From Sycobia sp. Sy_11 (Eukaryota; Arthropoda; Insecta; Hymenoptera; Epichrysomallidae), in NCBI GenBank assembly GCA_018907035.1, contig JACCIC010000015.1, forward strand, positions 5,348,501 through 5,412,500: a DNA stretch of 64,000 nt, written 5' to 3'. This document shows, in pieces, positions 36,130 to 48,649 of this stretch (position 1 is the first letter of the stretch; each line of letters starts with the position of its first letter). Made by a program: the position numbers and the translations under genes. The notes under the pieces are model-generated. The model saw only the letters and a list, made by a program, of their open reading frames with translations, was not told the origin of the DNA and made no database searches.

Positions 36130-37001
36130 TGGTGAAAATGTTTATGGTGAGTGCCATGCTATGTCCTGGTCGAGCTCGTCAAATACGCGACATTCAACGC
36201 TTCCATAAAAACCAATAAAAAATACAGCATTAATTTGTTGGCCAGATGGAGCGAACTCTTGGAATCGTAGAAACAATCAAAACTGACTTGATTTTTGACT
36301 GCTTTCGTTGAGTTTATGTTTTTTTTTTTAATTTTTGTCCGGATCCATTTTTAGTTTTCGAGCTTTGAGTTGTTCACCAGTTACGATTGAATGCAAAAAG
36401 TTTTGATCCAGTTTGGTGGTCTCCTCTGCGAAATTGAAATAGCGACGATACGTGAACAAGTCGGGAAGAAGCGGGCCGTGGAATCGGTAAGGGTCCCGGG
36501 TGCGATTCCCGGCCGGGCAAGTACAGGGATGTTCGTTTTTTTTCCAATATCTTCCCTTTGATTTACTTATTTATTAAATTCACTCACGTAACACTTGAAT
36601 GTTGAATTTTCTGGGGTTTCATATAAAATTCATTGAACATTCGATAAATCGATACTGCGACTATAATACGAAATTCCGATTTCATACGTGCGAGCAATGA
36701 TTTCGGCTCTTTTTTGATTAATTCATACACGATGTCCGTGTTTAGTTCATTCGTGGCGTGTCTGGTCAAGCCAGAATAGATTCTGGTATTTCGCGTCAGC
36801 TTGCCCTCTTGAAAAGGCTTAAATCACTTGCGAACGCGACTGAATGATAAAAAAATCAACAGCGTGAATTATTTTCGTCATTTTGGTTAAAGTTTCACCA
36901 AGATTGAAGCAAAACACGATATTTTGTCTTCGTTTAATATTCATTTTTCGATCGTCACGATGCAACCAAACGTTCGAGTCGGCTTTAACGCGATATTTCA
37001 T
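36130..37001 (-). pseudogene. Decayed mariner-type transposase
   Basis: Minus-strand frames follow the mariner order. First is an N-terminal helix-turn-helix with NIVFCFNLGETLTKM (36875-36930; family: IKFCFKLGKTATET). Then a second helical segment has ELIKKEPKSLLARM...SIYRMFNEFYMKP (36600-36740). Next is FLHSIVTGEQ (about 36385-36415; family: FLxSIVTGDET), then EFAPSGQQINAVFF (36205-36250; family: EFLPxGQTVNxxFY). The first catalytic Asp (TGDE) is lost (TGEQ), and stops and frameshifts are numerous. The domain end and TIRs were not identified. A tRNA-like insert (36455-36545) splits the coding remnant. Confidence 0.75.
36455..36550 (+). repeat. tRNA-like SINE fragment inserted in the mariner fossil
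   Basis: CCGGG-TGCGATT-CCCGG (about 36496-36512) folds as a 5-bp T-arm with a 7-base loop, and GGTGCGATTCC fits the polymerase III B box with one mismatch. A CAAGTACAGGGATGTTCG tail and a T run (36535-36543) follow. No matching acceptor stem or anticodon arm could be drawn, so it is not a functional tRNA. Confidence 0.4.
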
Positions 37002-37729
37002 CTTTTATCTATTCGAATATCATAAAAATTTGACAGAAAAACAGTGAAGGACTGATAAAGCGGACGATTAAATTTTCAATCAAGACGATGGCACGGACGG
37101 GTGAGAAATTAAAAAAAATTCTAGAAGTTTTGCATTGCAAACTGTAATTAATATTGTGTTATTAATAAATTAAATAATCTGATTCATTGATTTTAAAAAT
37201 GTACAGCTCTGTGTACATATTTGAAGTCTAGTTAAAAATAAACCTAATACTTCCTTCTTTGCACATCTTCATCATTATTGCTTTTGGGCGAACTGAACTT
37301 CGTTTTTTTTTTTTTTTTTTTTTTTGAGGGACCGACTACAACTAAGCTTTTTCTCCTACGGCCGATGAATATCTGAGTTCGACGGTGCCTCGATTTCGCA
37401 CTCCATGCCCCTCAAGACATTATCCCATGGCACAGAGTTAAAGTCATGTCGTTCATTAACGGTCCTCAACTAGCAAAGACGTTGAGAGGAGTGATTACCT
37501 CTCTCTCTCTCTTTCTCTTGCTTCAAACATAACCTCAATGATAGAATGCACTACTCTTTCTATAAAAATTGCATGGATTTAATCTATTTAGGACCAATCA
37601 TGTTTCCATTCTGGTAAACAGTTACATATTTCTCATCTTCGAATCATCCTTCGGACCGATTGATTGCTCTCCGATTACCTAAACCAGAATTACATATATG
37701 TAGATCAAGATGAACGAGGACCATCCAAG
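37002..37729. other. Non-coding DNA with a poly-T-headed unit
   Basis: A 22-base T run at 37304-37325 is followed by about 170 bases of GC-richer sequence (to 37500) and a CT run. On the minus strand this would be a unit with a poly-A tail (retro-derived?), but no family was recognised. Confidence 0.35.
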
Positions 37730-38570
37730 ACGCAGTATCGAATGTCGGCGGGACAATGACATTTCGGCGCTCTGCCAATGATTTTTTCAGCGCTCCCGAT
37801 CGAACCGGACCCGCGACAACGGCGAGGCGCGATTATTCGCCGTTGCTCTGCGGGCCTCCCCGAGCACGGCCAATTGGGCCGTGCCGCGGGGCTCGGCCGC
37901 GATCTGGCTCCTCGCTACATCTTCCGCCAATTATGGTTAATTAGGGGTGCCGTGCAGGCGGGGGAGAGGTGCAATTATTGTAAAAGCCCGGGCTCTATCA
38001 ATCACGGATGGGGGGGGGGCGACGATATCCGCCCGTCGCGACAGAGGAAGCGACGCTTTCGGCGATAAGATCGTCCGCGTTATCTTCGCGTCCTGGGGGG
38101 GGGGACGTGGGGGCGAGGAGCCGCACCCACTGCTTTCGACGCGGGCGACGTGTGGAGGGGGGGGAAGGGGAGAAATTACGCGGAGGAGATGGTACGCGGC
38201 CGCTTATCGCTCCCCGGGTCGGCCTCCGCCCTCTCTTGCTGCGAGGCCGTACGAGCTTTTTTTTTTTTTTTGCCGCCGCTTTCATTTTTTCTTGGTCGGC
38301 GGAAAAATTCGCACGGCTCCCTGCCAGCGCGCGCGCCTCTCTTTTCTCGAGCTTAGCCGCCCTCCTCCCTCCATACCGCCACAGAGATTTATGCCTCGCC
38401 TACAAGGTCGCCGACGTCGTTGGCGCGAGGGGGTATTCAATTTGGTATAGGTCCGCTGATAGGGAGATTTACGATACCCAGCCAGGGACGACGGATAAGC
38501 GCAACCTCGCGCAATGATAGACTAGACAAGGAGGGAGGGGGGGGTAGAGCTTTAAACGCGAGCCACGGAT
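37730..38570. promoter_or_regulatory. GC/CpG-rich island 8
   Basis: Among the strongest CpG blocks, with several G runs (for example 38010-38018, 38095-38104) and a T run (38258-38271). Several open frames over 90 codons on both strands are low-complexity by-products. Confidence 0.5.
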
Positions 38571-38679
38571 TTTACGGAAATTAATTTTTCATGCAAAACT
38601 AGGAGGATTCGTCGTTTGGCTAACAATTTCTTTGTTAGAGTGGGGAAACGTAAAATTCTCGTTGAATTGAGTAATTCGA

Positions 38680-39520
38680 ATCAATAAATCATAAATCGAT
38701 TTCACAGTCTTTTCCATAATCTGGTATGAATTTTGATGATGGTCAAGATTGTCCTTGTTTATAATCATCCCTTCAGAATCTGAAATAAACATATGAATAA
38801 AATCTAATAGATTTAAATCTTAATTAAATTTGTTAATAAAGGAGAATCTGATTGTTTTTCTTAACAAACATTCCCTTTTTCGATCTGTAACGTTCAAATT
38901 TTTGAACTGCTACGACTTCACTTAAGGGACTGAAATAAACGTCGATCAATGAAATTATATCTATCCATACACCCTCTACCTACATCTATCTCATTCTTTT
39001 TTCCTATTTCAATTAATAAAGAACTGTATATATTATATAATTCATTTACATTAACTACCGTTTACATGATTTTGATTCCTTAAAATATGAATACTTTCAA
39101 GACTCCTTTATCTTCATTTTTTGGATTTTGAAAATACATATATAAGAGGGATAATTTGAAAAGTTTTCACATGTTGACGAATGACAATGATTTAAATTTT
39201 ATTGATAGAGTCTGGTTATAAAATATATAATATTTAACGTTCTTTATTAAATGAAATAGGAAAAACAGGAGAGAGGTAGGTAAAGCGAGTGTGGGTATGT
39301 ATATTTTCATTGGCAGACTTAGACCAGCCAGTAAAATTAACGCTAGCTGCACAAGTTGGGTAAAACTTTAATTTATTATAATTTTAATTTTAATATTTCA
39401 TCTTCTATAGTTCGGATTCTATCGGGGTGATGATAAATAAGGGCAGCCCGACTGTCACCATAATGTTATTGTGATAGTTTGCTAAAAAGATATATACGAT
39501 CGATAAAGATATTTATAATT
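38680..39520. mobile_element. Long-TIR element, copy 3 with a longer interior
   Basis: The left segment at 38735-38785 (AAGATTGTCCTTGTTTATAA, then CAGAATCTGAAATAAA) matches the inner left arm of copies 1 and 2. The right segment at 39424-39520 (GGTGATGATAAATAAGGGC, CGATCGATAAAGATATTTAT) matches the right arm. About 600 bases of unrelated AT-rich DNA lie between, with no recognisable coding. It is either a longer family member or a copy split by an insertion. It is more diverged than copies 1 and 2. Confidence 0.6.
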
Positions 39521-39837
39521 TTGATTCGTACCAGTCGCAGTAGGTAGAATCCTTAAGTTCGAATTGCATACCCTTCGAACGAGATGTAACTGCAGTAATA
39601 AATTACTGTGTTTCGTGGATTCTATTTGTATTTGGCCAGTACAGATACGTTAAATACACAAAACAATTCGGAAATAACAAGAATATTGGATAAGGGTGTG
39701 TGGCTCTAATGTACCGAGTTATGAAATTCAGACCATACTATACTAATAAATATTTATCATTAGTAGATGTTTACTTACTTATACAGTACATAAATTTGAG
39801 TGTCAACTTAAAATTTTTATCTACCAATCTTGCTACT

Positions 39838-40070
39838 AGCTAAATCGTCGTTATTCTTGGCATCTGTGTAGATGATCCCAACTGTCAGAATTTCTTTCAT
39901 TATTCTGATAGGATATTCTTATAGAAATGTAATTCAGCTGACAGATTTTCGAGCGATTTTTGCTTCCATCGTACCGATTAAAATACCTAAATTAAATAAT
40001 TTCTGACAGTTGGGTCTAGGTCGGTCCAGGAATCATCTACATAGATACCAAGAACATTGACGATTTAGCT
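39838..40070. repeat. Foldback (inverted-repeat) element
   Basis: AGCTAAATCGTC...TGTAGATGAT (39838-39875) and CAACTGTCAGAATTTCTT (39880-39897) pair with the reverse complement of 40000-40070. The stem has about 55 pairs, one asymmetric 17-18 base bulge near 40015-40031 and a loop of about 100. No TSD is obvious. It could be a MITE or a precursor-like hairpin. Confidence 0.75.
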
Positions 40071-41929
40071 TCAACAAAATTTGCGCGCGTCAAATGAGAT
40101 AAACTCCTTCGAGTGGCAGTCTGTGCGGATCGCGATAGTCCGATGCAAAGCGAATAGCATCGATATTTCCAGATACCGACCTAGATGTAAAAGGGCACGT
40201 TCGATGGTCATATTGATTTGATTTCAAGCCGGGGGATTATTTTGGATACGAATATAAATCTGTAGTTCTATACTCGGACACGCAGGCATTCATCCCGATA
40301 TACCGGAGTACATGGGCGAGATCGATATTTTATGGAAAAGTTTCAGGGTGTAGAAATAAGTTCAATTGGAATCCTCTCGCTCTAACGGCGGGAAGGAGAT
40401 TTCATACTTGGACGTTCGTATTATTTTTGCTCATCCCTATCTTAATGCGCAATATACGTACGTGTGCGAATATGAATTTTCACCGTTTTTTGTCGTCGAG
40501 GTTAGAGAGAAAGGGAATATTTCAGATTTGTATTTGCACTTAAAATCGTAGGCGAAGGTCAAGGTCGTTTTTAAGGCAATTCCTTAGGCCATCGATAGAT
40601 AGGTTTCTGCTCACTCTACAATTTTTTTATGAAATTTCCTTCGAGAAAATATGATCCTATCGATATACGTATTCTGTTTTTCTCGAAATAAATACCTCGC
40701 CCAGATCTAAGATATCACAGATTTATCTTGAAGTTAAATAATGAAAAAAGCCGAAGAAATGAGTTGAACGATTTAATATCTCATCCGGTATATTTGTAAA
40801 TCAAGAGCTTTAAGAGCTGGTGTAGAGGCTATGATTTATTAAATTTAATGATAGCAGTTAAACAAAACACAAATACGGTGAGTGTACTTTTTACTACGAA
40901 CGTTTGGAGCATATCAAACTTTCTGCGCTGGGGAAATGTAAAATTCGAATAAGACATACATTGTATTTAAACATTATTTAGAATTATAGATTAGAATTTA
41001 GTTTTCAGTATTTTACTGAAGTATAATTCACATGTTCCCTTCGTTCACAAGAGAGAGTACCTTGTATTAGATAATAAAATGCGATGAACTAATTGAGTAC
41101 GATTTGTAAGAACAGTAAGTTCTTGTAACTTTCGTCTTTTCTGAATTCTTCTTCTTAAAAAAAAAATAAATAAATAAATTCGGGAACATTGTGTCAAGCT
41201 TCAAAATCTTTATTATGCTTAATTACCATCTATGTCAGACTTGGTATGGATTCGCTTCCGAAACATTCTGAATTTATATAAGGAAATCTTATATATTAGT
41301 AATTATATCCTGTGCTAGATCTTGTTGTTTTAAAAATATTCTGTAATAAATTAAGCGAACCATGTTTGTTTTTATTAAATTTTACGATTATAGTTGTTGT
41401 TTAATGAAAATTAATCGATCGTAATAAAGGAGTGATTAAGTTAACAGTCTCGAAGAATACAATAATTAAATATTTTCTATTAAAGTGCAAAGCCTTCCTA
41501 GATTTAAATTTATGGATCTATTTATGCTAAATAGAGGGATTATTAGAAATACGTTAGTTTTTCAGCAATTTTTTTACATACGTTGAAGGTAGTTCAAACA
41601 AACAGTTAAAAATCACCTCAAAAATTATATGCCTACTAATTGAAATTGAAAGAAAAATTGTTAGATGTTATTTATTGCCATTCTTATAAACACATCTATT
41701 AAGAATTTTGTTTTTTCTTTTTAGAATAGTAACAATAAGAGTTTCGTTCTAAATGACTTGTTGGTCTATTGTAACTCTATTGTTATAGTTTATTTAACGA
41801 ATTTTTTACAAAACTTCAACACAAGTAACAGTCAGCAGTTTCTGCAGAGGACAAAAAATTAGTACCGCGAGCGCAGCATTATTATTCACCTAGCAAAAGT
41901 CGACAAAAATAACGTGCTCATTATTTCAG
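40071..41929. other. Non-coding DNA
   Basis: 40080-40720 is less AT-biased and could hold conserved regulatory DNA. The remainder is AT-rich with nothing recognised. Confidence 0.45.
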
Positions 41930-42118
41930 CGATGATTAAATTCACGAAAATCAATGTTCGACGCGCGACCGCACCGACTTCCGTACACTTACCTTTGTCA
42001 ATTTGCATCCTCCCCCGTCTGATTTTTCTCTCGCGGTCACAAGCACATTTCAAGACTGGACCCTGCGTCGTAAATAAAGTCATCCTCGAGAACAAAGCTG
42101 CGGTAAAAAGAGCTAGAT

Positions 42119-42120
<2 letters not shown>

Positions 42121-42163
<43 letters not shown>
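42121..42163. repeat. (GA)n microsatellite
   Basis: About twenty GA units. Confidence 0.95.
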
Positions 42164-42166
<3 letters not shown>

Positions 42167-42383
42167 CTAACGAAGTACAAGGGAGGAAAGAGCGAGGGCG
42201 AGGAGCGAGAGCCAAGATAAATTTGTTGCTTTTTTTGCCCCCGCCCCACACTTCTCCCCCGGTTGGCGAGGGTAGATTAACAGTCGATAAGCGGGATTGG
42301 GGAGGGGGTGGCCGAGGGTAGATAGCTCGAGATACGTGGGTGGGGGGAGGGATCGCTCTCGGACGCGCGTTCGCGCGCGCCAC

Positions 42384-42418
42384 AGCATCAGCAGCAGCAG
42401 CAGCAGCAGAAGCAGCAG
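42384..42418. repeat. (CAG)n triplet repeat
   Basis: About eleven units with two interruptions. Confidence 0.9.
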
Positions 42419-42494
42419 TTCTCGTCGCCTCGAGGCTCGTTCAGATAAGCCACCGTGTCGTCGTGGTCCAGTGTCCCGACACACATCCTACTAC

Positions 42495-42530
42495 ACCTCC
42501 TCCTCCTCCTCCTCCTCCCATCCTCCTCCC
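42495..42530. repeat. (TCC)n triplet repeat
   Basis: About ten units. Confidence 0.9.
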
Positions 42531-43199
42531 TCGGTCACGGAATTCGGCGCTACTATCTCGACTATACCGCTGCTCTTCAGTTCCCCGGCCCCCCTCCCCC
42601 TGGCCGCCCCTCTTCCTATTCCGTCGCCGCCGCGTCACGCGGGTCGCTAAAGTGGCCCGGAAAGCCCGCTGGGCCAACCGTCGTCGCCGAATGTACTGCT
42701 CTACTCTCTTCCTCTGTCCTTCTCGCTTCTACTTCCTCATTTGGGGGCTCGCTTACTCTCTCGCCCGCCCTCCTGCGGCTCAACGGCGCACTCTCCGTTA
42801 CCGTTTCTCTTCCGTCTGTCGAGCCCTCGCGGTCCTCTCCGTTTCTTTCGACGGTCTAAGCGAAGGCTTTTTATATCGGAAGGGGATTCGCTGCCGCGCA
42901 CTTGTTGGTCGACTGGGAAATGCGTTAAATTTATTATCGGCCCCGGCACGAAACGAGCGAATAATGCAGCGAACAGAGATTGGACGGCGACTAAATTGGC
43001 CCTTGCTTTTTCATTGTTCAAAATTGTATACTTATAAAACGTTCGGATCGTTCATGAAAATCATTTTTGCGCACCGAAAAGATGATTTATTGAGAACCGA
43101 GGTTTTATCGTTTCATTAGTATAAAGGCCAACTATAATCATATGTATTACTTGATGAAAATATAATAATGTCACTATATCAAATGTGTCAATGAATAAG

Positions 43200-43202
<3 letters not shown>

Positions 43203-43233
<31 letters not shown>
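43203..43233. repeat. (AT)n microsatellite
   Basis: About fifteen units. Confidence 0.95.
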
Positions 43234-43236
<3 letters not shown>

Positions 43237-44573
43237 TTTTATATATAATTTGCTTTTATTTAACGCAATTATTAAAGACTTCGTAGATATGTTTGTGCAC
43301 GGAATTTACTTTAAATTTTGAACTAGATTTGGATTTTTAATCAATGGAAATTATAAATACCTTTGATGATACTACATTTTACTCGTTTCTCAAAAACAAA
43401 TTAAGTCTGTTCCGCAATATCTACACTGCATACTTGATTGATTTGTAAAATGAACGTATCAAATTATATAAGCATTTATCTCAAAATATCAATTATCGGA
43501 AAGCTTTGTCTTGATTAAAGGCACGCTCACAAAAGATGATATGAATGTATATGGTAAAATAATAAAATGAGTGCAATATTATCACTGTATTATTCAAATG
43601 GACAAAGACCGAAGGCTTTTAAGATGAAATTGCGAAATCAACGTGAAAGCTTCAGAATTAAGTAAGATGTTAAAAAAAACATTGTCGAGCAATCTATACG
43701 TAACACGCGAAGCTTTCAAAGGAGCATGTCACTACAAACCAAAATCTGCCCGCTGAATTATTTCGTTGTAACTTTTGCGCTGACCCAGATCCCTTTTTAA
43801 CGTCGTAAACAAACCCTCGAGGAGTGTTATAAATAATATATATATAGTACATATAAAGATAGATATAAATAAAGTTAAGCGTATACAGAAAATCTAATGT
43901 ATTGATAAATAGTTCTTAAATTAAAATTAAGATCATATAAAATACTAAAAAAGATAAAAGTTAACTAAGGTATGATTCCTTGAAAGAAGGAAGAAAATAT
44001 ACATAAGCCTCGCAATATTTATAGCTCTGTAATACTTTAAATATAAATAAATCGTTATTTTATTTGTTAAAATAAATTTTATAAACAATCAGATATAAAT
44101 CGACTTAAAAATACTTTGTTGAGATATCGAGAAAATTAATTTTTCGTGAGATATGATTGTTTTATAGTAAGCTTCGTTTCAACTGAAACAGTCGGTTTAC
44201 AGTTATACTTTCATGCTTGTGTTTCATTAATTTTATTATACATTATCGTTTTTTTAAACAAATACTCGATATTTTTATTTTACATTTTCGATAAATTTCG
44301 ATATGATCGAAAAGCTTTTTATATCTTCGACCGCGGGTAAATGGCCTCTTTGAAATTTTATTAATATGTGCTTCGCAGACTTGTAAATTTGATATTTACT
44401 TAATATTTACTCTCCTGATGAAACATTCATATATAATTCTGGCATGGAGATAAAATTTTTTTGCCCGGAAGACAAAGTGGTGGCTTAAACGTGCAGTTTC
44501 GCGAACATCTAGCGGCGGAATGCAGCGTGAAAATCCTACTGATTTTCTTAAACATTCAGTTGGTTATAGATAC

Positions 44574-44574
<1 letters not shown>

Positions 44575-44627
<53 letters not shown>
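44575..44627. repeat. (AT)n microsatellite
   Basis: About twenty-six units. Confidence 0.95.
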
Positions 44628-44630
<3 letters not shown>

Positions 44631-45129
44631 AAGTATAAATCAATTTTTTTCAAACCCGTATATTTCCACAATTAGTATATTTTTAAGCCAAGCGTAATGG
44701 CAAGTAATTGTTAAATAAATTGACGTATTATCGCTGCATTTTGTATTAAAAGCATATTAAATCTTTTAGTAATACAAACATCCAGTTACTTTTAAATCAC
44801 TAATAACCGTAATGTAATATTCTGTATAATACTTTTCCACAAGAGAATAATTGATGATCAATTTAACAGTCCGCTTATTTCTGTTTCGTGGGTAACTAAT
44901 TTAATGATTCAGTGCGCGGTATTTATTATTCAGGCCTCATGATCATAGCTCCGACATGCTTCGAATAATACTGTAGGGGAAAAAATCGAAAGCTCAATCC
45001 TTGAGAATATTTTGAAAATCGATCTTTATCTAAAATCCAAACAGAAAAAAAAACGAACCGCTCCAGAACTTTTAATCGATTTCGGTATCCTTCGAGACAT
45101 CTGGGACTCTCAAGTAGTTTAAGCGCAAA

Positions 45130-45690
45130 TTGAGTCAGACCCACGCTCCGCTACTCTTGCGTTCGCCGTAGCTGCGCCGCGAGTCGATAAATCTCTGCGC
45201 GTTTTTCGGCGAGTACTCGAAAAAGCCTCGCGCGCCTCTTCGCGCGAAAGAGGTTTCCGCAAACATTTTTACCCTCCTCCCCTCCCGGGAAATACGCACC
45301 GGGGGGAAAATATCTCTCGAGACATCGGCCGAGCGGCGCGAAGATCAATATCGCGGGGTCTCAGAGTGACAGAGCGAGAGCGACAGGGGGATAGAGATAG
45401 AGGGAGAGAGGGAGAGTGAGTGGGGTGAGTTTCCAGAGCCCCAGGCACAAGCTGGGGAGGGGTGGCGGAGAGGGGAGAGGAAAAAGTTCGCCAGTTCTGT
45501 GCACCTGTTGCGCTCTCGTTGCCCCACCTGCTGGGGGTCGACTTCTTAGCTTAAATGCCCCGATTCTCGGCGCACCTTTGGCGCGCGTGTGTGGGAAATG
45601 AAGGCTCGCCTTCCGTATAGAGCGGGCCCGGGTACGCCAAAATTTACCAGGCGGTGCCTTGCGCGGTGCGAGTATTTTGTATTACAGAGC
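45130..45690. promoter_or_regulatory. GC/CpG-rich island 10
   Basis: CpG-rich with a GAGA-rich tract (45365-45422). No gene is supported. Confidence 0.45.
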
Positions 45691-46659
45691 CGTCTACTTA
45701 CCTCGATTCAATTTATTATATTTTCTTTTTTTTTTTTTTTGTTATTTGCTACTTCGAACTAGGATTTTCCCAGAGTTTTCGGCGTCGTTCTTTAGATACG
45801 CGTTTGGTTGAATTTTTCTGATATTGTAGATTGATTTATGGTAGATTTATTATAATATTATGTTTCATAATGTTAGAGTTAGAATAATTCTTACAAATTT
45901 AGCAATGGAACATTGTATACTTTTAGAATCAATATGTATTTTTTTAATTTTCTTTGTATGCCCTATGATATGTAGAAGTAATATTCCATACCAATTATTC
46001 TTGTATTCTAATTACTCTAATATTATAATAGAGAGCATATAAAAAAGTGACTTGGAAAATTTGAAAATTTAATTAAATTATATCTATGAAGTAGTTTTAT
46101 CATTACAGAATGTACTTTTTAATTTAACATGTAATGAACCAATGATACAAGTTCATCAAATAATAATGAGGACATATTTACGTTATATTCGATCGTTATG
46201 AGAATTTTTGGGTAATTGTATTGGTGAAATCCATATACAATTACATATTTTTCAACTAATAATGGAGATTCCAATTGCGCTGCATGAAATATTCATACAT
46301 TTTCATAATTATAACATCGATGTAATCGTCTCATGAATTATTACTTTATTTAATTATTAATTTCTTAATATTCACGAGCTGTATAACGAAGAGCTTTTTA
46401 AAAATTAATATCTTTGTAAAAATCAGTGTAAGTATATGTGTAGATTTCTTTAATGATATACAGATTGTTGTAATGATAAATGTGAAATTAGAACGCAGTA
46501 ATTTTTCGAACAGACCAAAGAAATACAAAATCATGGACACATGCATCTACAGAGGAGAGCTCTTTTTTCCATAGAATGGGGCTGACTATGAAAATTTCTT
46601 CGAGACTATTCGAACAAAGACGCGAGCCAAAACAAAACAGAGCCAAAGTAAAATGGACT
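45691..46659. other. AT-rich non-coding DNA
   Basis: Nothing recognised; T run at 45727-45740. Confidence 0.5.
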
Positions 46660-46722
46660 CGATTTGCGCTTGAACGTCGCTTTTCTTTTGCTCTATTCTG
46701 TGTCAACCTGAGAGCGGGATAG

Positions 46723-46735
46723 TGTGTGTGTGTGC

Positions 46736-46767
<32 letters not shown>

Positions 46768-46780
46768 GAGAGAGAGAGAG
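46723..46780. repeat. (GT)/(GA)n compound microsatellite
   Basis: Short GT run followed by GA units with GACA interruptions. Confidence 0.95.
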
Positions 46781-46952
46781 GGAGACAGAGGAGTGGGTAA
46801 ACTCGAAATGTATCACCGGCCGTTGAGAAAACTGTTCCGGAGCAAGGCCACCACTCCCCCCACCCCAAGCACGATTAGGATGGCAAATGTTATCTATTTA
46901 ATTTCCTCTCCACGAGCGTCTTCTTTTTGTGTTAAGGATTGAAGGAGGAAGC

Positions 46953-46954
<2 letters not shown>

Positions 46955-47001
<47 letters not shown>

Positions 47002-47028
47002 CAGAGACAGCAAGAGAAAGAGAGAGAT
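46955..47028. repeat. (GA)n microsatellite
   Basis: About twenty clean GA units, then imperfect ones. Confidence 0.95.
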
Positions 47029-47150
47029 TGGCATTTTTTTGCCTAGAAAAAATGCATTTCATTAAGACGCTTTATCCGCTGATAAACGATAAAGACGGAG
47101 CCCGAACATTAGCCGTCGCCGCGTATTCGAAGATGAATATTCATTAGCCC

Positions 47151-48649
47151 ACTAAGTTTACAAAGCAAGGGCTATTGTTAGTTTATTAATATATTCAATT
47201 GTTCAATTTTTACAGTTTGAAGTTAGCATTTACATTTTTTCGTACGCAAAACTTATATTTCAGAACCATCGCTAGTTTTCATAATTAAATTTGATTCGAC
47301 TGAAATTTCTTGTCCGCCATTGGATAAATGATGTTAGTTCTGAATAAATTTTTTTTTTAATATTTCATTATTGTTGATTAATGACATTATTAAAACTATA
47401 TAGAAAATACCGAATATATAATTTTTCAATGTTAGGTATATGGGACTAATGAAATTGTTTATTCTCAATTCTTAATAGCTATTACACACCATTTACTCTT
47501 CATGTTTTATGACAAATAAATAATATATATAAGTTATACTTCAATTTTAATTTAATTGCACTTCGACATTTTCAAATTTTCGTACATTTTATTATGTACG
47601 TATTCAAACGAAATAAAATGTCTAAAAAATTTTCAGCCTATTAATCTGCTTTCTTTACATCACAATTAAAATAGTTGAAAGAGTACGTATTTATACAAAT
47701 GAATTTGTTTATATATATATTATATAATGTAAAATGAGAAAAGGAGATAATTAATACTAATGATGATTACAAACTTGATACAACTCGTAATCTCAAATAA
47801 CAAAATCAGAAGTTTTATTTATTTCAATACTCTGCAATTTGTCTGCTATTTTACATATTTTTTAATATCGATTTCAATGTAATATTATTGGGATTTTAAT
47901 TTCATTTTCTGTTAGATATTGGTTGAAATGGTAGCATTATCTGAGAACGGTTATGTAAACAAATTGCACTTATCTCGCTTTAAATAATTTATTGCGATGA
48001 GACGCTTCGGTTGTTTTTCCTAAGGCAAACGTATTTATTTTATCAATATTAATTTTTTACAGGTTATAACTTATTAATAATGCAGTGTTCAACTAATCAT
48101 GTGGACATTTTATTCAATTGATAACATTAATAACATTATAATTTATGAAGGTCATTTCTTCGAAATTACTGATATTTTTTCTTCATCGTTGTCTGATAAA
48201 GTATTTCAACTGATTTCATTTTGTGGAACAGTTTTCATATTACATTTCTCTAAGAAATTTGCGAATTCTGTACTAATAGCGTTATATTAATTATTAAAAA
48301 AAGTTTTGATTATTTCATATGATTCGCACGGGATAAAAAGTAATTTTGGTAATTCAAAATTGAATAATTACAATAGTCGAGAATTATTTAAAGTGCCATC
48401 GCCTGGTATGTAATCAATGTAACGATGAAATGCATTAATTTTATTGCTACTTGAGCTTGTAGAATTAATTGGAATTCATGTACACATCTGTATACTTCAA
48501 TTCTGTTAGACCTTATGTAATTATTTGTATCGTCCAATTATAGAGAAAATACGAAAAATTCGGAGGATTAGAAGTTTCTGAATCACATATTATTTAATAT
48601 ATCATTACGGGAGGCATTTATATGCGCATAAAATTTATTAGTGTTTTAG
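47151..48649. other. AT-rich non-coding DNA
   Basis: Nothing recognised. Confidence 0.5.

Larger units (their letters stand above)
41930..42980. promoter_or_regulatory. GC/CpG-rich island 9
   Basis: About 1 kb block with (GA)n (42121-42163), (CAG)n (42384-42418) and (TCC)n (42495-42530). The 259-, 165-, 134- and 117-codon open frames on both strands overlap one another and are repeat-driven. Confidence 0.5.
42981..45129. other. AT-rich non-coding DNA
   Basis: Contains (AT)n at 43203-43233 and 44575-44627. A short GC-richer motif zone at 44461-44530 is unassigned. No gene was seen. Confidence 0.5.
46660..47150. promoter_or_regulatory. GC-richer island 11 with GAGA tracts
   Basis: Two (GA)n tracts (46735-46780 and 46955-46995) flank a GC-richer core. 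GA tracts can bind GAGA-type factors in insects; function here is unknown. Confidence 0.4.

Noticed and set aside
36455..36550. A functional tRNA gene
   Set aside because: Only the T-arm is convincing. Acceptor and anticodon arms cannot be formed, so it was called a SINE or tRNA-like fragment.
37947..38517. Paired frames of 167 and 169 codons in different frames
   Set aside because: Both are by-products of a GC-rich island with G runs.
42297..43119. Several long overlapping frames, up to 259 codons, on both strands
   Set aside because: They arise from (CAG)n, (TCC)n and (GA)n repeats and high GC. They are mutually exclusive and have no recognisable domain.
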